Shown in pieces: positions 42,600 through 52,965 of a DNA stretch of 64,000 nt. Origin of the DNA: Diphasiastrum complanatum (taxonomy: Eukaryota > Streptophyta > Lycopodiopsida > Lycopodiales > Lycopodiaceae); contig CM055096.1 in assembly GCA_029204225.1 (NCBI GenBank), positions 63,066,240-63,130,239 on the forward strand, read 5' to 3'. Position 1 is the first letter of the stretch. Each line of letters starts with the position of its first letter. The position numbers and the translations under genes are program-made. The notes beneath the pieces were generated by a model, which saw nothing but the letters and a program-made list of their open reading frames with translations, was not told the origin of the DNA and made no database searches.

Positions 42600-43589
42600 A
42601 CCCTCCTTAATGGATCCGTGAATGCATTGATCTTCAGACTAAACAATGCACAAAATTTGTTGTGTGCATCAATGCTCAATGCCTTGGTGAACACATCTAC
42701 AACCATGTCATGCGTTCAACAGGTTGTTAATCTTACCTCTTTGTCGAGAATCTTGCCCCTGACATAGTGATATCAAATCTCAATGTGCTTACTCCTAGAG
42801 TGAAATCTAGGGTCGGCCGATAAGACAATGGCACTCTTATTATCACAGAATATAATCATCGGGGTGTACTGATTCAAACTAATGTCTGACAGTAAATTTC
42901 TCAACCAAAAGGTTTTTTTAATTTATTGAGAAACAGCTATATATTTTGCTTCTGTTAAAGAAAGAGCAATAGAGGTTTGCTTACTACTGTTTCAAGATAT
43001 AGGACCGTCGTTGAGGAAGAATGTAAATCCAGATGTGGATTCACGAATATCTACATTTCCTTTCCAGCTTGCATCGGAATATCCACTGAGTCGATGAAGA
43101 TTGTCATTGTCAAATTCTCCATAGTAGATGCACTGGTCTATAGTAGTAGCTCGAATGTATCTCATGACTCTTATAAGAGCCTTCCAATGGATGATGTCGG
43201 GATTAGCCATGAATTAGCCAAGTGAGATTACTGCAAATGTGATATCAGGTCTTCTACAGACCATTTCATACATGAGAGATCCAAGTATCGATTGATAAGG
43301 ATACTCTCTCATCTGCTCCTCTTCTTGCTTGGTCTGAGAACATTGGTCCTTCGACAATCATAGGTCTGGATCCATCGGTGACTGAGCTAATTTACAATTG
43401 ATAAGATTATATCTGATGAGGGTATTGTGAAGATATCTTTGTTGAGTGATATAGATCAACCATCTCGTTCTGTCTCTATGGATTTGAATGCCCAGACAGT
43501 AGTGAGCTTCACCCAGATCAGTCATGTCGAATTCATTCACCAGGTTGGTATTGTTGTTGAAGAGCAACGTGTCGTCGACATGTATCATT
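42600..43589 (-). pseudogene. Copia A2 RNase H and RT C-terminal part
   Basis: Same order and words as A1: RVMRYIRATTIDQC, LHRLSGYSDASWKGN (better preserved than A1), STSGFTFFLND, EFDMTDLGEAHYCLGIQIHR and an intact VDDTLLFNNN catalytic segment near 43580. It is interrupted at 43590 by copia B2; the RT resumes at 48575. Confidence 0.9.
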
Positions 43590-44237
43590 TGGGAAAGATT
43601 CAACTAGTTTGATCATATTTGCTTTATTTCCATATTTGGCAAATTGAGGCCAACTTTGTTTTTAGACTTAGAGATTGACTTTTCAAAGTTCATTAGTCTA
43701 AATGTCATTTGAATAAATATTTTTTTTAAGTGTGGAAAAGTTAGAATGCGAGTTTGAGTAGATTAAAATTTAAATGTTGGGTACTTTGAATCTAGACCCA
43801 AAAATAGTACGGTTAGCATTTTGGAGAGAAAGCCAAGTGGCCAAATAAGTTTTGGACCTGTTATAAAAGGAGAAAACTTGTGGAGAGATGCATCTTCTCT
43901 CTTCTCTATCTCATTTCATGCTTATACATGGTTCACTTGGGTTCTACTATCCATTGGTGCACTATACTTGTGATTGCATGTAATTTTATGTGTAGAATAA
44001 TCTATATTTGTTATTTTTGGATCCACACATGTGAAATACAGTAGCTTGTTGATTTTGTGTGGACAGCAATAGTACATTATCATTTTATTCATGTTTGATC
44101 AAGTTCTATTAGAGTTTGCATCTCATTTTGTGTGTAGATGTTGATTTTTCTAGATTTGTGAGATTGGTAGGATTTCTTCTTTTGTAATCCAAGATCTTTT
44201 TGTGGATTTGATCATCAATGATCTGAAATCTTTCACA
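43590..44237 (+). repeat. Copia B2 5' LTR
   Basis: 648 bp with terminal inverted repeat TGGGAAAGATT/AATCTTTCACA (canonical TGTGAAAG in the 3' LTR). Matches 48134-48574 and, inverted, 13714-14353. Confidence 0.95.
43861..43870 (+). promoter_or_regulatory. LTR TATA box (copia B2)
   Basis: TTATAAAAGG, conserved in the B2 3' LTR (about 48397-48406) and in B1, followed ~45 bp later by a pyrimidine-rich CTTCTCTCTTCTC segment; a typical copia core promoter. Confidence 0.7.
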
Positions 44238-44250
44238 TGGTATCAAAGTT
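44238..44250 (+). other. Primer binding site (copia B2)
   Basis: TGGTATCAAAGTT directly after the LTR; initiator tRNA-Met type with 3' mismatches. Confidence 0.85.
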
Positions 44251-44639
44251 GTTTCAGGTTATGAAGGAGGAAATCATATCTATCAATAATTTGGTGAAGA
44301 TATCAAGGCTAGAGCATGCTAGAGGGGATTCTACACCAAAACCGAGTTTTTTGCTTTTGTAGATTGGATCTTTTGTAGATCAAAACCCTATATAGGTTTA
44401 CAAACTTGATCAATTCCGATTTTTTATTTCACATACTGGATTTGGTCGATTTTTGGATCATTGGATCAGCCTTAGTGGTGGCTAATAGATTGCATATCAA
44501 ATTTTCAGCATTTGCATATAGATTTGGAATAGTCAATCTTTTGTGATTTTGTCAAAATTCTAATTTTGATTGGATCTCTAGATAGTGAGGTTGTTGGACT
44601 TCATTTGAGTGTGTTTCAATCTTAGGAAGTGGCAAAAGT

Positions 44640-45125
44640 CATTAGATTGAGGATAAATCATTGATGAGAGCATTAAGGAAGGAGAGCTTGTTCAATCTTA
44701 ATGGATTGTTGGATGCTCATGCTAACATTGTTCAAAGTATTGTTATTCAAAAGACTTTGCCAAGTTTGATGGATCTTCAAGAGATCTTGATCAATGAAGA
44801 ATATAGGCTTCAAGCAAAAGGTGGATCTACATCGACACTTCAAGAGGATGCTATGCTCACAAAGGGCAAATTCAAGGGCAAAACTAAAAGTAAGTGGTCT
44901 AAAGGGCAAGATCAATTGGATGCTTTTTCAAGTGGCAAAAAGAAGGATAGATCAAAGCTCAAGTGCTTCTATTCTGGCATCAAAGGACACTTTGCAAGTG
45001 AGTGCTACAAGAAGAAGAGAGATCAAGGAGACAAGCAAGGTAATCTTACTCTTGATGAGGATGGTTTGGATGTTCAAGATGCAAATGATGATGCTTTTTG
45101 TGATGTCTTCGTGTATGCTTGCTAA
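44640..45125 (+). pseudogene. Copia B2 Gag (truncated)
   Basis: The frame 44661-45125 starts at NGLLDAHANIVQSIVIQK; the first ~120 gag residues seen in B1 are absent. LPSLMDLQEILINEEYRLQ and the Lys-rich KGKFKGKTKSKWSKGQD follow. The zinc knuckle is CFYSGIKGHFASEC, with the second Cys changed to Ser. The frame shifts relative to protease near 45110. Confidence 0.9.
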
Positions 45126-46290
45126 TGATGGACATCTAGATCCTTGGTGGATTGATAGTGGAGCAATGACCTTTTACAAAGAGTACTTAACTTCTTTGTT
45201 GGCATATGGAGATGACAAGAGAGTTATCTACACGGCCAATGATGGTGAGTGTGCAATCAAAGGGATTGGCACAATTCTTGTTTCTCTCTCGACAAATAGG
45301 AATGTTCATTTTGAGGATGTCTTGTTTATTCCATCTATTACCAAGAATTTGCTTAGTGTGAGTCAAATGCTAAGTAAAAGCCTCAAGGTGGAGTTTGATG
45401 GAGATGCTTCTATGATCAAAAGGAAGGATGTCTTGGTTGGAAAAAGTAAAAGACAAAGAAAGTTGTTCAAAATAGATGCTTGTGTTATTGCTAGCCAAGT
45501 TGGATGTGTTGCAAGAGAGCAAATACCTATTCAAGAGGTTCGGCATAAAAGGATGGGATACCTCAACTTCAAGTCATTGCTAGGTCTTCCAAGTTCCTTA
45601 AGTGGCATCAAACATGTTTGTGAGTCTTGTGCTTTGTCTAAGTCACATAGACAACCTTATACTAGATTTATATCTAGATCTACAAAGCCTTTTCAACTTG
45701 TACATTCGGATATTTATGGATTTACTACAATTAGCAATAGTGGAGCTAAGATGTATGTAACATTCATTGATGATTTTAATAGTTTTTGTTGGATCTATCT
45801 ACTAAAGAGCAAGGATGAAGTGTATGATGTCTTTATCAAGTTCAAGAATGCAAGGGGGAACCAATTTTCCACAAGGATCAAGTGCTTAGGGAGTGACAAT
45901 GGTGGTGAGTACATATCTACCAAGTTCAGGACCTTTTGTGATGAGCATGGGATCAAGAGGGAGTATACAACATCAAGGACCCCACAACAGAATGGAGTGG
46001 CTGAAAGGAAGAATAGGACTTTATGTGAAATTGCCAAAGCCATGAGGTTAAGTGCTAATCTTGACAAACCATTGGGATCATGCTTTGTTGTGTGCCAAGT
46101 GCAATAGGCGGCCGAGTGCTATTTTGGATGGAAGGACACCTTTTGAGATGCGCCTATTCAAGAGGAGGCCGAGTGTCAACTTTCTAAGAACCTTTGGATG
46201 CACATGCTATGTCAACATACTCTTGATGATAGGACCAAGGAGGATCCATCTTCAAGGAGAGGTATTTTTGTTGGATATAGTGAGGTGAGT
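45126..46290 (+). pseudogene. Copia B2 protease, pre-integrase and integrase
   Basis: A long open frame reaching 46107 holds the protease site DPWWIDSGAMTF (the usual SSH after DSGA is deleted), NVHFEDVLFIPSITKNLL, RHKRMGYLNFKS and CESCALSKSHR (HHCC), and the core HSDIYGFTTISNSG, GSDNGGEYISTKF and NGVAERKNRTL with all three acidic residues. A frameshift near 46075 leads to the frame 46052-46288 (NRRPSAILDGRTPFEMR, RTFGCTCYVN). Confidence 0.93.
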
Positions 46291-47290
46291 AAAGCCTACA
46301 ACGTTTACATTCCTTCTACTAACAAAGTGATTGTTGGTAGAGATGTCATCTTTGATGAGGGAAACATTCCAAAAGTGTCTTCAAGCATGATTGATAATGG
46401 TGTGGATGGATCTAACATTATTGATGTTGATGTAAAGGATCCTACTTTGGATGGTGATGATGATGGACCTTCATCAAGTCAAAAGCCAAGGAGAACATCA
46501 AGGGAAAGACAAGTACCTTCAAGGCTCACATATGATGGGGTAAGCAAGTAGTTTCTGGAAATTATTTTGCTTTCCTAACCTCTTTTTATGAACCTACAAG
46601 TTTAGATGAAGCAAGGAAAGAAGAGGAGTGGATCCAAGCAATGGATCTTGAGTATCAAGCTCTTATGAAGAATGGAACATGGAGATTGGTGGAGTTGCCT
46701 AAGGACAAGAAAGCTATTGGATGCAAATGGATCTTCAAGGTGAAGACAAACCAGGGTGGATCTAGCAACACGTACAAGGCAAGGTTAGTGGCAAAAGGAT
46801 ATGCTCAACAACAAGGGATTGACTATGATGAGACCTTTGCACCCATGGCAAAGATGGTAAGCATTCGAGTCATCATCTCACTTGCTACACTTTATGGATG
46901 GGATCTATGGCAAATGGACATTTCAAATGCATTCTTGAATGGTGATCTTGACAAGCAAGTGTACATGGAGCAAGCCAAGAACTACATTTCATCAACAAAT
47001 CCAAATCATGTCTGTCTACTACAAAAGAATTTGTATGGCCTTAAGCAAGCACCAAGGAGTTGGTATGCTAAGCTTAACATTTTTTTACTCTCTCAAGGCT
47101 TTGTTATGAGTGAGTATGATCATTCACTTTATTATAGGTTTTCTGGAAATGATGTTACCATCTTGCTAATCTATGTGGATGATATCATCTTTAATGGTGG
47201 AGACAATCAAGATGTGGAGGATATCAAGAATGCTCTTAAGAAGGAGTTTGAGGTTGCATGATCTTGGTAGCTTGCATTACATTTTGGGAA
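46198..47290 (+). pseudogene. Copia B2 linker and reverse transcriptase
   Basis: Linker: SSRRGIFVGYSEVSKAYNVY, SSSQKPRRTSRERQVPSR. The RT frame 46641-47261 is intact over 206 codons: KAIGCKWIFKVKT, YKARLVAKGYAQQQGIDYDE, QMDISNAFLNGDLDKQVYM, LYGLKQAPRSWYAK and the catalytic LLIYVDDIIF. A frameshift at ~47255 (before HDLGSLHYILGI) separates it from RNase H. RT copies element RNA into DNA in the cytoplasmic particle. Confidence 0.94.
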
Positions 47291-48138
47291 TATAACTTAG
47301 ATCTTCTCAATCTACTTTCGTTTGTCAGGAGAAGTATGCTAATTCTATTCTAGAAAGATTTCATATAGTAGATGCAAAAGCTAGTGATACACCAATGGAG
47401 TCTCATGTAAAGCCAACTGTAAGAGGTAACGAAAGATCCTTCGAGGACACTGTAGGAAGCTAGTTGGTTCACTCATCTATCTAACCATTACTAGACCAGA
47501 TCTAAGCTATTGTGTTGGAAGATTGAGTCAATTCATGCAAGATCCTAGTGAGGAGCATTGGAAGCTAGAAAAGCGAGTTTTGAGGTACATCATTGGAACT
47601 CGAGATTTGGCATATTGTATGAGGGATCTTCACCTAATCTTTTTGGATTTTCGTATTCAGACTATGTTAGAGACGTAGTGGATAAGAAATCCATTAGTGC
47701 TCATTTTATTTTCATAGGTAATGGAGCTATATCATGGATGTCGAAGAAACAAGCCAATATCTCATTGTCATCTAGTGAGGCCGAGTACAAAGCTCTTACA
47801 CATTGCACAAAGGAGATGGTATGGATAAGAGGATGATCAAGGATCTTCACTTGCTGGAATTTTCAGAGAGCCCAATCATCTTTTGTGACAATCAATCAGC
47901 CCAAAGATTGGCAACCAATCCTATCTTTCATGCTAGGAGCAAGCATATTGAGGTGCAATATCATTTTGTGAGAGAGCAAGTCATTGCAAAAGAGGTGGAG
48001 CTTCAAGATGTGTCCTCAAGGGAATGTGTAGCTGATATCTTCAGCAAAGCATTGGGAAAGGACTTGTTCATGAAGCATAGAACATTACTTGGAGTGTTAT
48101 CAAAGTCCATGCTAAAACTAGTTGAAGAGGGAGTGTGA
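47291..48138 (+). pseudogene. Copia B2 RNase H
   Basis: Frames 47558-47836 and 47803-48138: SKKQANISLSSSEAEYKALT, CDNQSAQRLATNPIFHARSK, HIEVQYHFVREQVIAKE and SRECVADIFSKALGKDLF, ending LKLVEEGV just before the LTR, with the PPT GTTGAAGAGGGAG overlapping its end. A frameshift occurs at ~47825, and the first catalytic region is partly degraded (FSYSDYVRD). Confidence 0.92.
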
Positions 48139-48574
48139 AAGATTCAACTAGTTTGATCATATTTGCTTTATTTCCATATTTGACAAATTGAAACCAACTT
48201 TGTTTTTAGACTTAGAGATTGACTTTTCAAAGTTCATTAGTCTAAATGTCATTTTAATAAACACTTTTTTAAAGTGTGAGAAAGTCGAGTTTGAGTAGAT
48301 TCAAATTTAAATGTTGGGTACTTTGAACCTAGACCCAAAAATAGTAGGGTTAGCATTTTGGAGGGAAAGCCAGGTGGCCAAATAGGTTTTGGACCTCTAT
48401 AAAAGGAGAAAACGCGTGGAGAGACATCTTCTCTCTTCTCTATCTCATTTCATGCGTATACATGGTTCTCTTGGGTTCTACTATCCATTGGTGCACTATA
48501 CTTGTGATTGCATGCAATTCTATGTGTAGAATAATCTATATTTGTTATTTTTGGATCCACACATGTGAAATACA
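48134..48574 (+). repeat. Copia B2 3' LTR, truncated
   Basis: Begins TGTGAAAGATTC and matches the 5' LTR until GTGAAATACA, where it passes into copia A2 sequence. About 205 bp of the LTR end is absent. Confidence 0.93.
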
Positions 48575-48835
48575 ATGCTTTATGGAGCTTACAGACGTGA
48601 TGCTTCATACCTTCGTGAATGTATCCTTCAGGTTGGAGCATATAGATGTCTTCTTCGATGACTTCGTTTAGATAAGCCGTATGTACATCGAGTTGACGTA
48701 CTTTGAGGTCCATTGCTACAGCATACGATAGGAGGGCTCAAATCAATGAGTGCTTGACTACTGGACTGAAGGTCTCGTTGTAGTCGATGTTGGGGATCTA
48801 AGTCCATGCTTATTGGTTTAGGCAAAATTAATTAC
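48575..48835 (-). pseudogene. Copia A2 reverse transcriptase, middle part
   Basis: The minus strand gives QLDVHTAYLNEVIEEDIYML and HEGMKHHVCKLHKALY, continuing the A2 RT cut at 43589. Similarity to A1 (about 6650-6860) ends near 48835. Confidence 0.88.
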
Positions 48836-49988
48836 AAAAAATATTACTAGTGTCTTTTTGTACTGCCTTATTGCTCCACAATAGATATCGTTGAGCCATT
48901 TGACATCAAATAGAATTTAATTGCCACTATTTCAAAAAATCACTCCACATAAAAACTAAATAGTACACTTTGCACCAATTCATTCAACATGTTGATTATA
49001 TGTCCATCTAGCATTATACACTCACTGCTACCACATGACAAAAACACATGCCATAAAATTAAATTATTTTTTAGCATGTGCTAATTTTACATCTTGAAAA
49101 TAATACAATAACCATGTTGGTAGATGTCAGTCTTATCAAAATTCTTGAAGCTAGTTAAATTTTGATAAGACTGACATCTGCCAACATTACTCAGCATTGA
49201 TGACAGTCAAAGCTAACTAAAATGATAAAATTCAAAGTCTCCAAAAACAAGAAAGTTAAAATTGTTTAAAACTTCAACAAAGTTCAAAGTCTACTAGCAC
49301 TATTTTGGTGTTGACAATGGGTCTATCATGAGCAGAATTAAAAAATTAAGAGATAGAAATCAGGCAAAATACATGCACTAACAAAATGTGTGAGATTCAT
49401 GCACCATCAAATTAGGGAAGATGTTAGGTAGATTTGATAAGTGGTGCTGACACAACTAAATGATGCAATGGATGCAAATGATGCAAGTAAGTGATGTAAC
49501 AAGCAATATGAAATGTTCTTGCATAAAGATTGATGCATGCCATAGCACGCTCATCTAGAGTTATATTTTTGCATGTTTCGATACATTTTAGGATTTTTAT
49601 TATTTATCATCCATGTACTCCAAGTTCCACGACTCTCATAGTTTGATATGATTGTGTAGTACTTTGCAAAATCTATCTTGTGATGCATGTTTGACATGTT
49701 ATATTTGTTTCAATCCTTGAGATTTGTCTAGTTCAAAACTCTAATATATTAGAACTTTGACAAGAGCAAGAAATTTATGTTTATGCAAGATTTCAAGTTT
49801 TTGAGACGATTTCAAAAATCACACCAAGATTCAATGTTCTTCAAAAGTACACCAATGAAAAATGCATGTCCTACATCAATAAAACACGAAGTGAGATTTG
49901 TAAAATCTAGAAGCTTGTTCTTTTGAATGACGATCACATTGAACTTTCTATGTATGTCAAAGTGACACAAATCATGTTGCAAAGAAAA
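48836..49988. other. Unassigned spacer, includes a near-perfect hairpin
   Basis: AT-rich, no ORF of note, with irregular GATGCA(A/T)-type words near 49455-49500. The only distinct structure is the inverted repeat at 49114-49187, listed separately. Confidence 0.5.
49114..49187. repeat. Near-perfect 30-bp inverted repeat with 14-nt loop
   Basis: Arms 49114-49143 and 49158-49187 pair over all 30 positions, with a single G:U (T/G) wobble in RNA. The loop is CTTGAAGCTAGTTA. No coding context. It could be a miRNA or siRNA precursor, a tiny foldback element or a terminator-like hairpin; the sequence alone cannot decide. Confidence 0.9.
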
Positions 49989-50126
49989 CGCATTACATGA
50001 ATTACTCTCTGATCAGACAGACTCTCTAGTGCATTACAGTCGTTTGTTGTGTATCCGTAAAGCATGCTCTAAAGAACTGTCTTAAAATCATCTTATTCGT
50101 TTGTCACGAATACTTTCTTTTCGGCA

Positions 50127-50707
50127 CTCGAATAACGACTATCTTTGGTACAGTCTAGCACGATAATTGAATAAAGCTGTATGTATACATATGAGATGAC
50201 AGTCTCTGTCTGAAGATTTGAGTCTTTGATTTGTTTTCCTAATTGTCACTGACATAAGTTTCTAACGTGCTCTGAAACCATTCATGTTCTTTAACCATTA
50301 ATTTGGACTTTAGTTGTTGAGGACTTCTGTCTAGAAACGAACAGTTCGTGAACGCGATTAATTAATTGTCTGTACAATCGCGAATACATCGAACATTTCT
50401 CGATTCTCTGTTGACACCTTAATCAGCCAGAGTGTAGTACTGTTGTACTACTTTGATAACATCTCATTTGTAGAACGCATTTCATTCGATTTGATAGAGG
50501 CCAGATTGTTGCTTTGAAAATTATCAACACAACACACCCAAATATAAGTAATATTGGTTACTTTTCAATGTTTGTCGACAACCAGAATAACACTCGAAAC
50601 CGCTTGTCATAAATTGTACCAAAAATATAACTTTTTAACGTTGTGCTCTATGGGAACGACACTATTTGCTACAAAATCTATATTAACCTTGTTGGTATAG
50701 TACGACA
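50127..50707 (+). repeat. Element F 5' LTR (part alignable to 3' LTR)
   Basis: Shares with 56605-57181 blocks such as CACTGACATAAGTTTCTAAC and CTTGTTGGTATAGTACGACA. The end at 50707 is defined by the shared TACGACA. Its upstream part (49989-50106) matches an inverted segment at 55060-55176 instead. Confidence 0.88.
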
Positions 50708-50719
50708 TATACCAATTTT

Positions 50720-50737
50720 TGGCGCCGTTGCCGGAGA
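50720..50737 (+). other. Primer binding site, Athila/Tat type (element F)
   Basis: TGGCGCCGTTGCCGGAGA, one base different from the TGGCGCCGTTGCCGGGGA site classic for Athila elements, 12 bases after the LTR. Confidence 0.88.
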
Positions 50738-50789
50738 TAGTTTAGAAAAGTTATAAAAAATCTGACAAATCCATCTCCATCTCTAGTGT

Positions 50790-51830
50790 ATGTCAGATAG
50801 AGAATCCATATTAGAACGATACTGTAAGCTTAGAGAGGAATTTTTACGAAGACAAAGTGAGAGTACTAGTCAAAGAAATCTAGACGAAATCACTGCCTAG
50901 TTACTTGAACTCCTAATTAGCTTCCGTATGGAGGGCATGTTTCACTTCTATATCAAAAATTAAATACGATTATTTTAAAGGGACTTCTTCCGACGATGCA
51001 GATAGCTATGTCTCACAATTTGAGTCAATAGCTAATGCAAATAACGAAGGTACTGACGTAGACAAACTACGAATCTTCCCTGGTCTGCTAAGAAAGCAGG
51101 CACGCATCTGGTACAGTCAAGTTGAACCAGGCCGTGTAGGAACCTGGTACCTGCTAAAAGATGCGTTTCTGAATCGGTTCAGAGAAATCGGTTACAAATC
51201 GAGAATTCTCGGACGTCTGAATAATGTTCAGAAGAAGAGTAAAGAATCTCTTCGCAAATATACACGAAAGGTTAAAAATCTCATAGGAAACTAACCGGTG
51301 TATATCCCGTTGATATGCAGATCGAATGGTTTTTGGCTGGTTTACCACCAAAGATTGATCGGTATTGCAGACAAGGGGACATGACCTCATTAGCAGCAGT
51401 AATAGCTAGTGCCAAAAATTTTGAGACCTCGAAACTAGCACGAAAGCGACGATCAACTAAGAAATCTCGAAAATCGAAGACTGATTCAGCGATGATGATT
51501 CTGATTCTGATTCAAGTACCACTTCTTCAAGCTCGAAATCTGAAAACAGCGATTCATCAGAATCAGAAGCTGACAAAGGAGAGAGAAAGAATAAACGACG
51601 AACTAAACGAAAGGATGACACGAAAGTTGTCGAGAATAAGTCGTCAACTTCTAAAGTTGAAAAGCTTTGGAAGAGTAATATGGCTGAACTTAATGAAAAA
51701 TTTAATGATTTGAAAGTGCAGATCTCTGAAGTTGCAAATAAAAGACCAAAAGTGTCTTCTTCCAACTCAAGAATGTGGTGTAGGAAATGTGGAACTTCAT
51801 GACACACTAAGGAAGACTGCACCACTGTGA
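50790..51830 (+). pseudogene. Element F Gag with zinc knuckle
   Basis: Reading begins MSDRESILERYCKLREEF at about 50790 and, after frame changes, gives the Retrotrans_gag domain: YVSQFESIANANNEGTDVDK, LRIFPGLLRKQARIWYSQVE, AFLNRFREIGYKSRILG and, from 51315, MQIEWFLAGLPPKIDRYC. A Ser/Lys-rich linker follows, then MWCRKCGTS*HTKEDC near 51774 (a CCHC knuckle with a stop replacing Gly, GGA-to-TGA). Non-functional. Confidence 0.85.
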
Positions 51831-51956
51831 ATGTCAAATATATTGAAGATCTTGCCCAGGAGGTACTTTTTATTTTTCAAAATGATGCGACTACTAACTA
51901 TGTTCAGGGTACTGCAGCATCAGCCCAGCAGGACAGGAAAACTAGCTTAAGCTCGT

Positions 51957-52229
51957 GTGACTTCACAAAAATTAACAAAGAAAATCCAGGAACAAAAAAA
52001 GAAGAAGTATGACAATCATATCAGGAAATGTGATCTGAAAGCTGATGACTTTGCGCTGAAATATGACAGTCGACATCAAAAATTCCCTGGAAAACTCCAT
52101 ATGAGATGGCTTGGACCTTATAAAGTCATAGAGGTGTTTGAGAATGGTTCTGTGCAACTTCAATCACTTGAAGGTGAACTGTTACCTACGTATATTAATG
52201 GGTCTAGACTGAAGAAATACTACCTTTGA
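51957..52229 (+). pseudogene. Element F integrase C-terminal remnant
   Basis: A 90-codon frame ending at a natural stop with FALKYDSRHQKFPGKLHMRW, LGPYKVIEVFENGSVQL and PTYINGSRLKKYY. This is the GPY/F-like region and C-terminus of Ty3 integrases (compare PRYCGPFKVIQV in gypsy-2). Only ~120 bp separates it from the gag knuckle, so protease through integrase core (normally ~3 kb) is deleted. Confidence 0.85.
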
Positions 52230-52640
52230 CCAGAATTTTTTTTTTCTTATTATTTTCTAGTAATTTTCTGGAATTAATCGCAAATTTTCTTTTATCTTTT
52301 TTTCCGACTTTTCTTTTATCTTTTCTAAAAATTTTCGAGAGTTTTTTTTGACTTCTCTCAATCTTTCAATATAATTTTTAAAGTATTTTCGAGAATTTTT
52401 CGCGACACTAAATTTGTTAATCAAATTTTTTCGTAAATCGTTTTCGAGAATTTTTCTAGAATCTTTTCTAGCATTTTCTCCAGTTTTTTGAGAAATTTTC
52501 TAGTATGTTGCTAAAATTTTCGAAAAATTTTCGTGAGTTTCTGTATCATTTTTTTAGGATCCTACGAAAAAGTTTCGCGAAACTTTCTAGAATCTTTCTA
52601 GCATATTTTTGAGAATCTCTCAAGAATCTCTCGACCTACA
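52230..52640. repeat. Pyrimidine-rich degenerate repeat spacer
   Basis: The word TTTTCGAGAATTTTT/TTTCTAGAATCTTTC and variants recur every 20-40 bp for ~400 bp between the pol remnant and the accessory ORF. Strong strand asymmetry (T-rich on plus), no ORF. Confidence 0.75.
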
Positions 52641-52965
52641 TTTTGTATTCCTCCATTAAAAATGATGGCCACGTGATCATCATTATCCACACGTGTGTAC
52701 GCTCACATATCAAAACAGATATTGTTTATTCTTAATTAATTCGTTTTTTTTCACAAATGGCCTTCCGTCATTAAAGATCGATCTGTCAAATTATAGTTTC
52801 AAACACTGAGCCATGCACGTCCTCCATAATGGAAGTGACAGATGTCATGTCACCATGCCACGTCATCATCCCTTCCACACGGCTACTGCATAACATAGTT
52901 ATTTTTTATTTTCTTCCTTACACTTTCTTCCTGCGATTACATGCTTTCCTGCGCTCATTCTCTTT
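52641..52965 (+). promoter_or_regulatory. Region preceding element F accessory ORF (possible internal promoter or splice region)
   Basis: Contains TGACAGATGTCATGTCACC and CCACGTCATCATCC (ACGT-core, bZIP-type word) at about 52835-52870, and AT-rich stretches. In Athila-type elements the downstream ORF is thought to be expressed from a spliced or separate RNA (family knowledge); nothing here proves either. Confidence 0.25.

Larger units (their letters stand above)
43590..48574 (+). mobile_element. Copia B2: near-complete Ty1/copia element inserted in copia A2
   Basis: 5' LTR, primer site, gag, protease, integrase, RT, RNase H, PPT and 3' LTR are present in order. Lesions include loss of the gag N-terminal half, loss of three residues after the protease DSGA, frameshifts in protease/integrase and after RT, and a 3' LTR missing ~205 bp. 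About 135 bp of A2 is missing at the right junction, so a deletion removed the LTR end together with flanking A2 sequence. LTR divergence looks modest, roughly 6% by eye. Confidence 0.95.
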
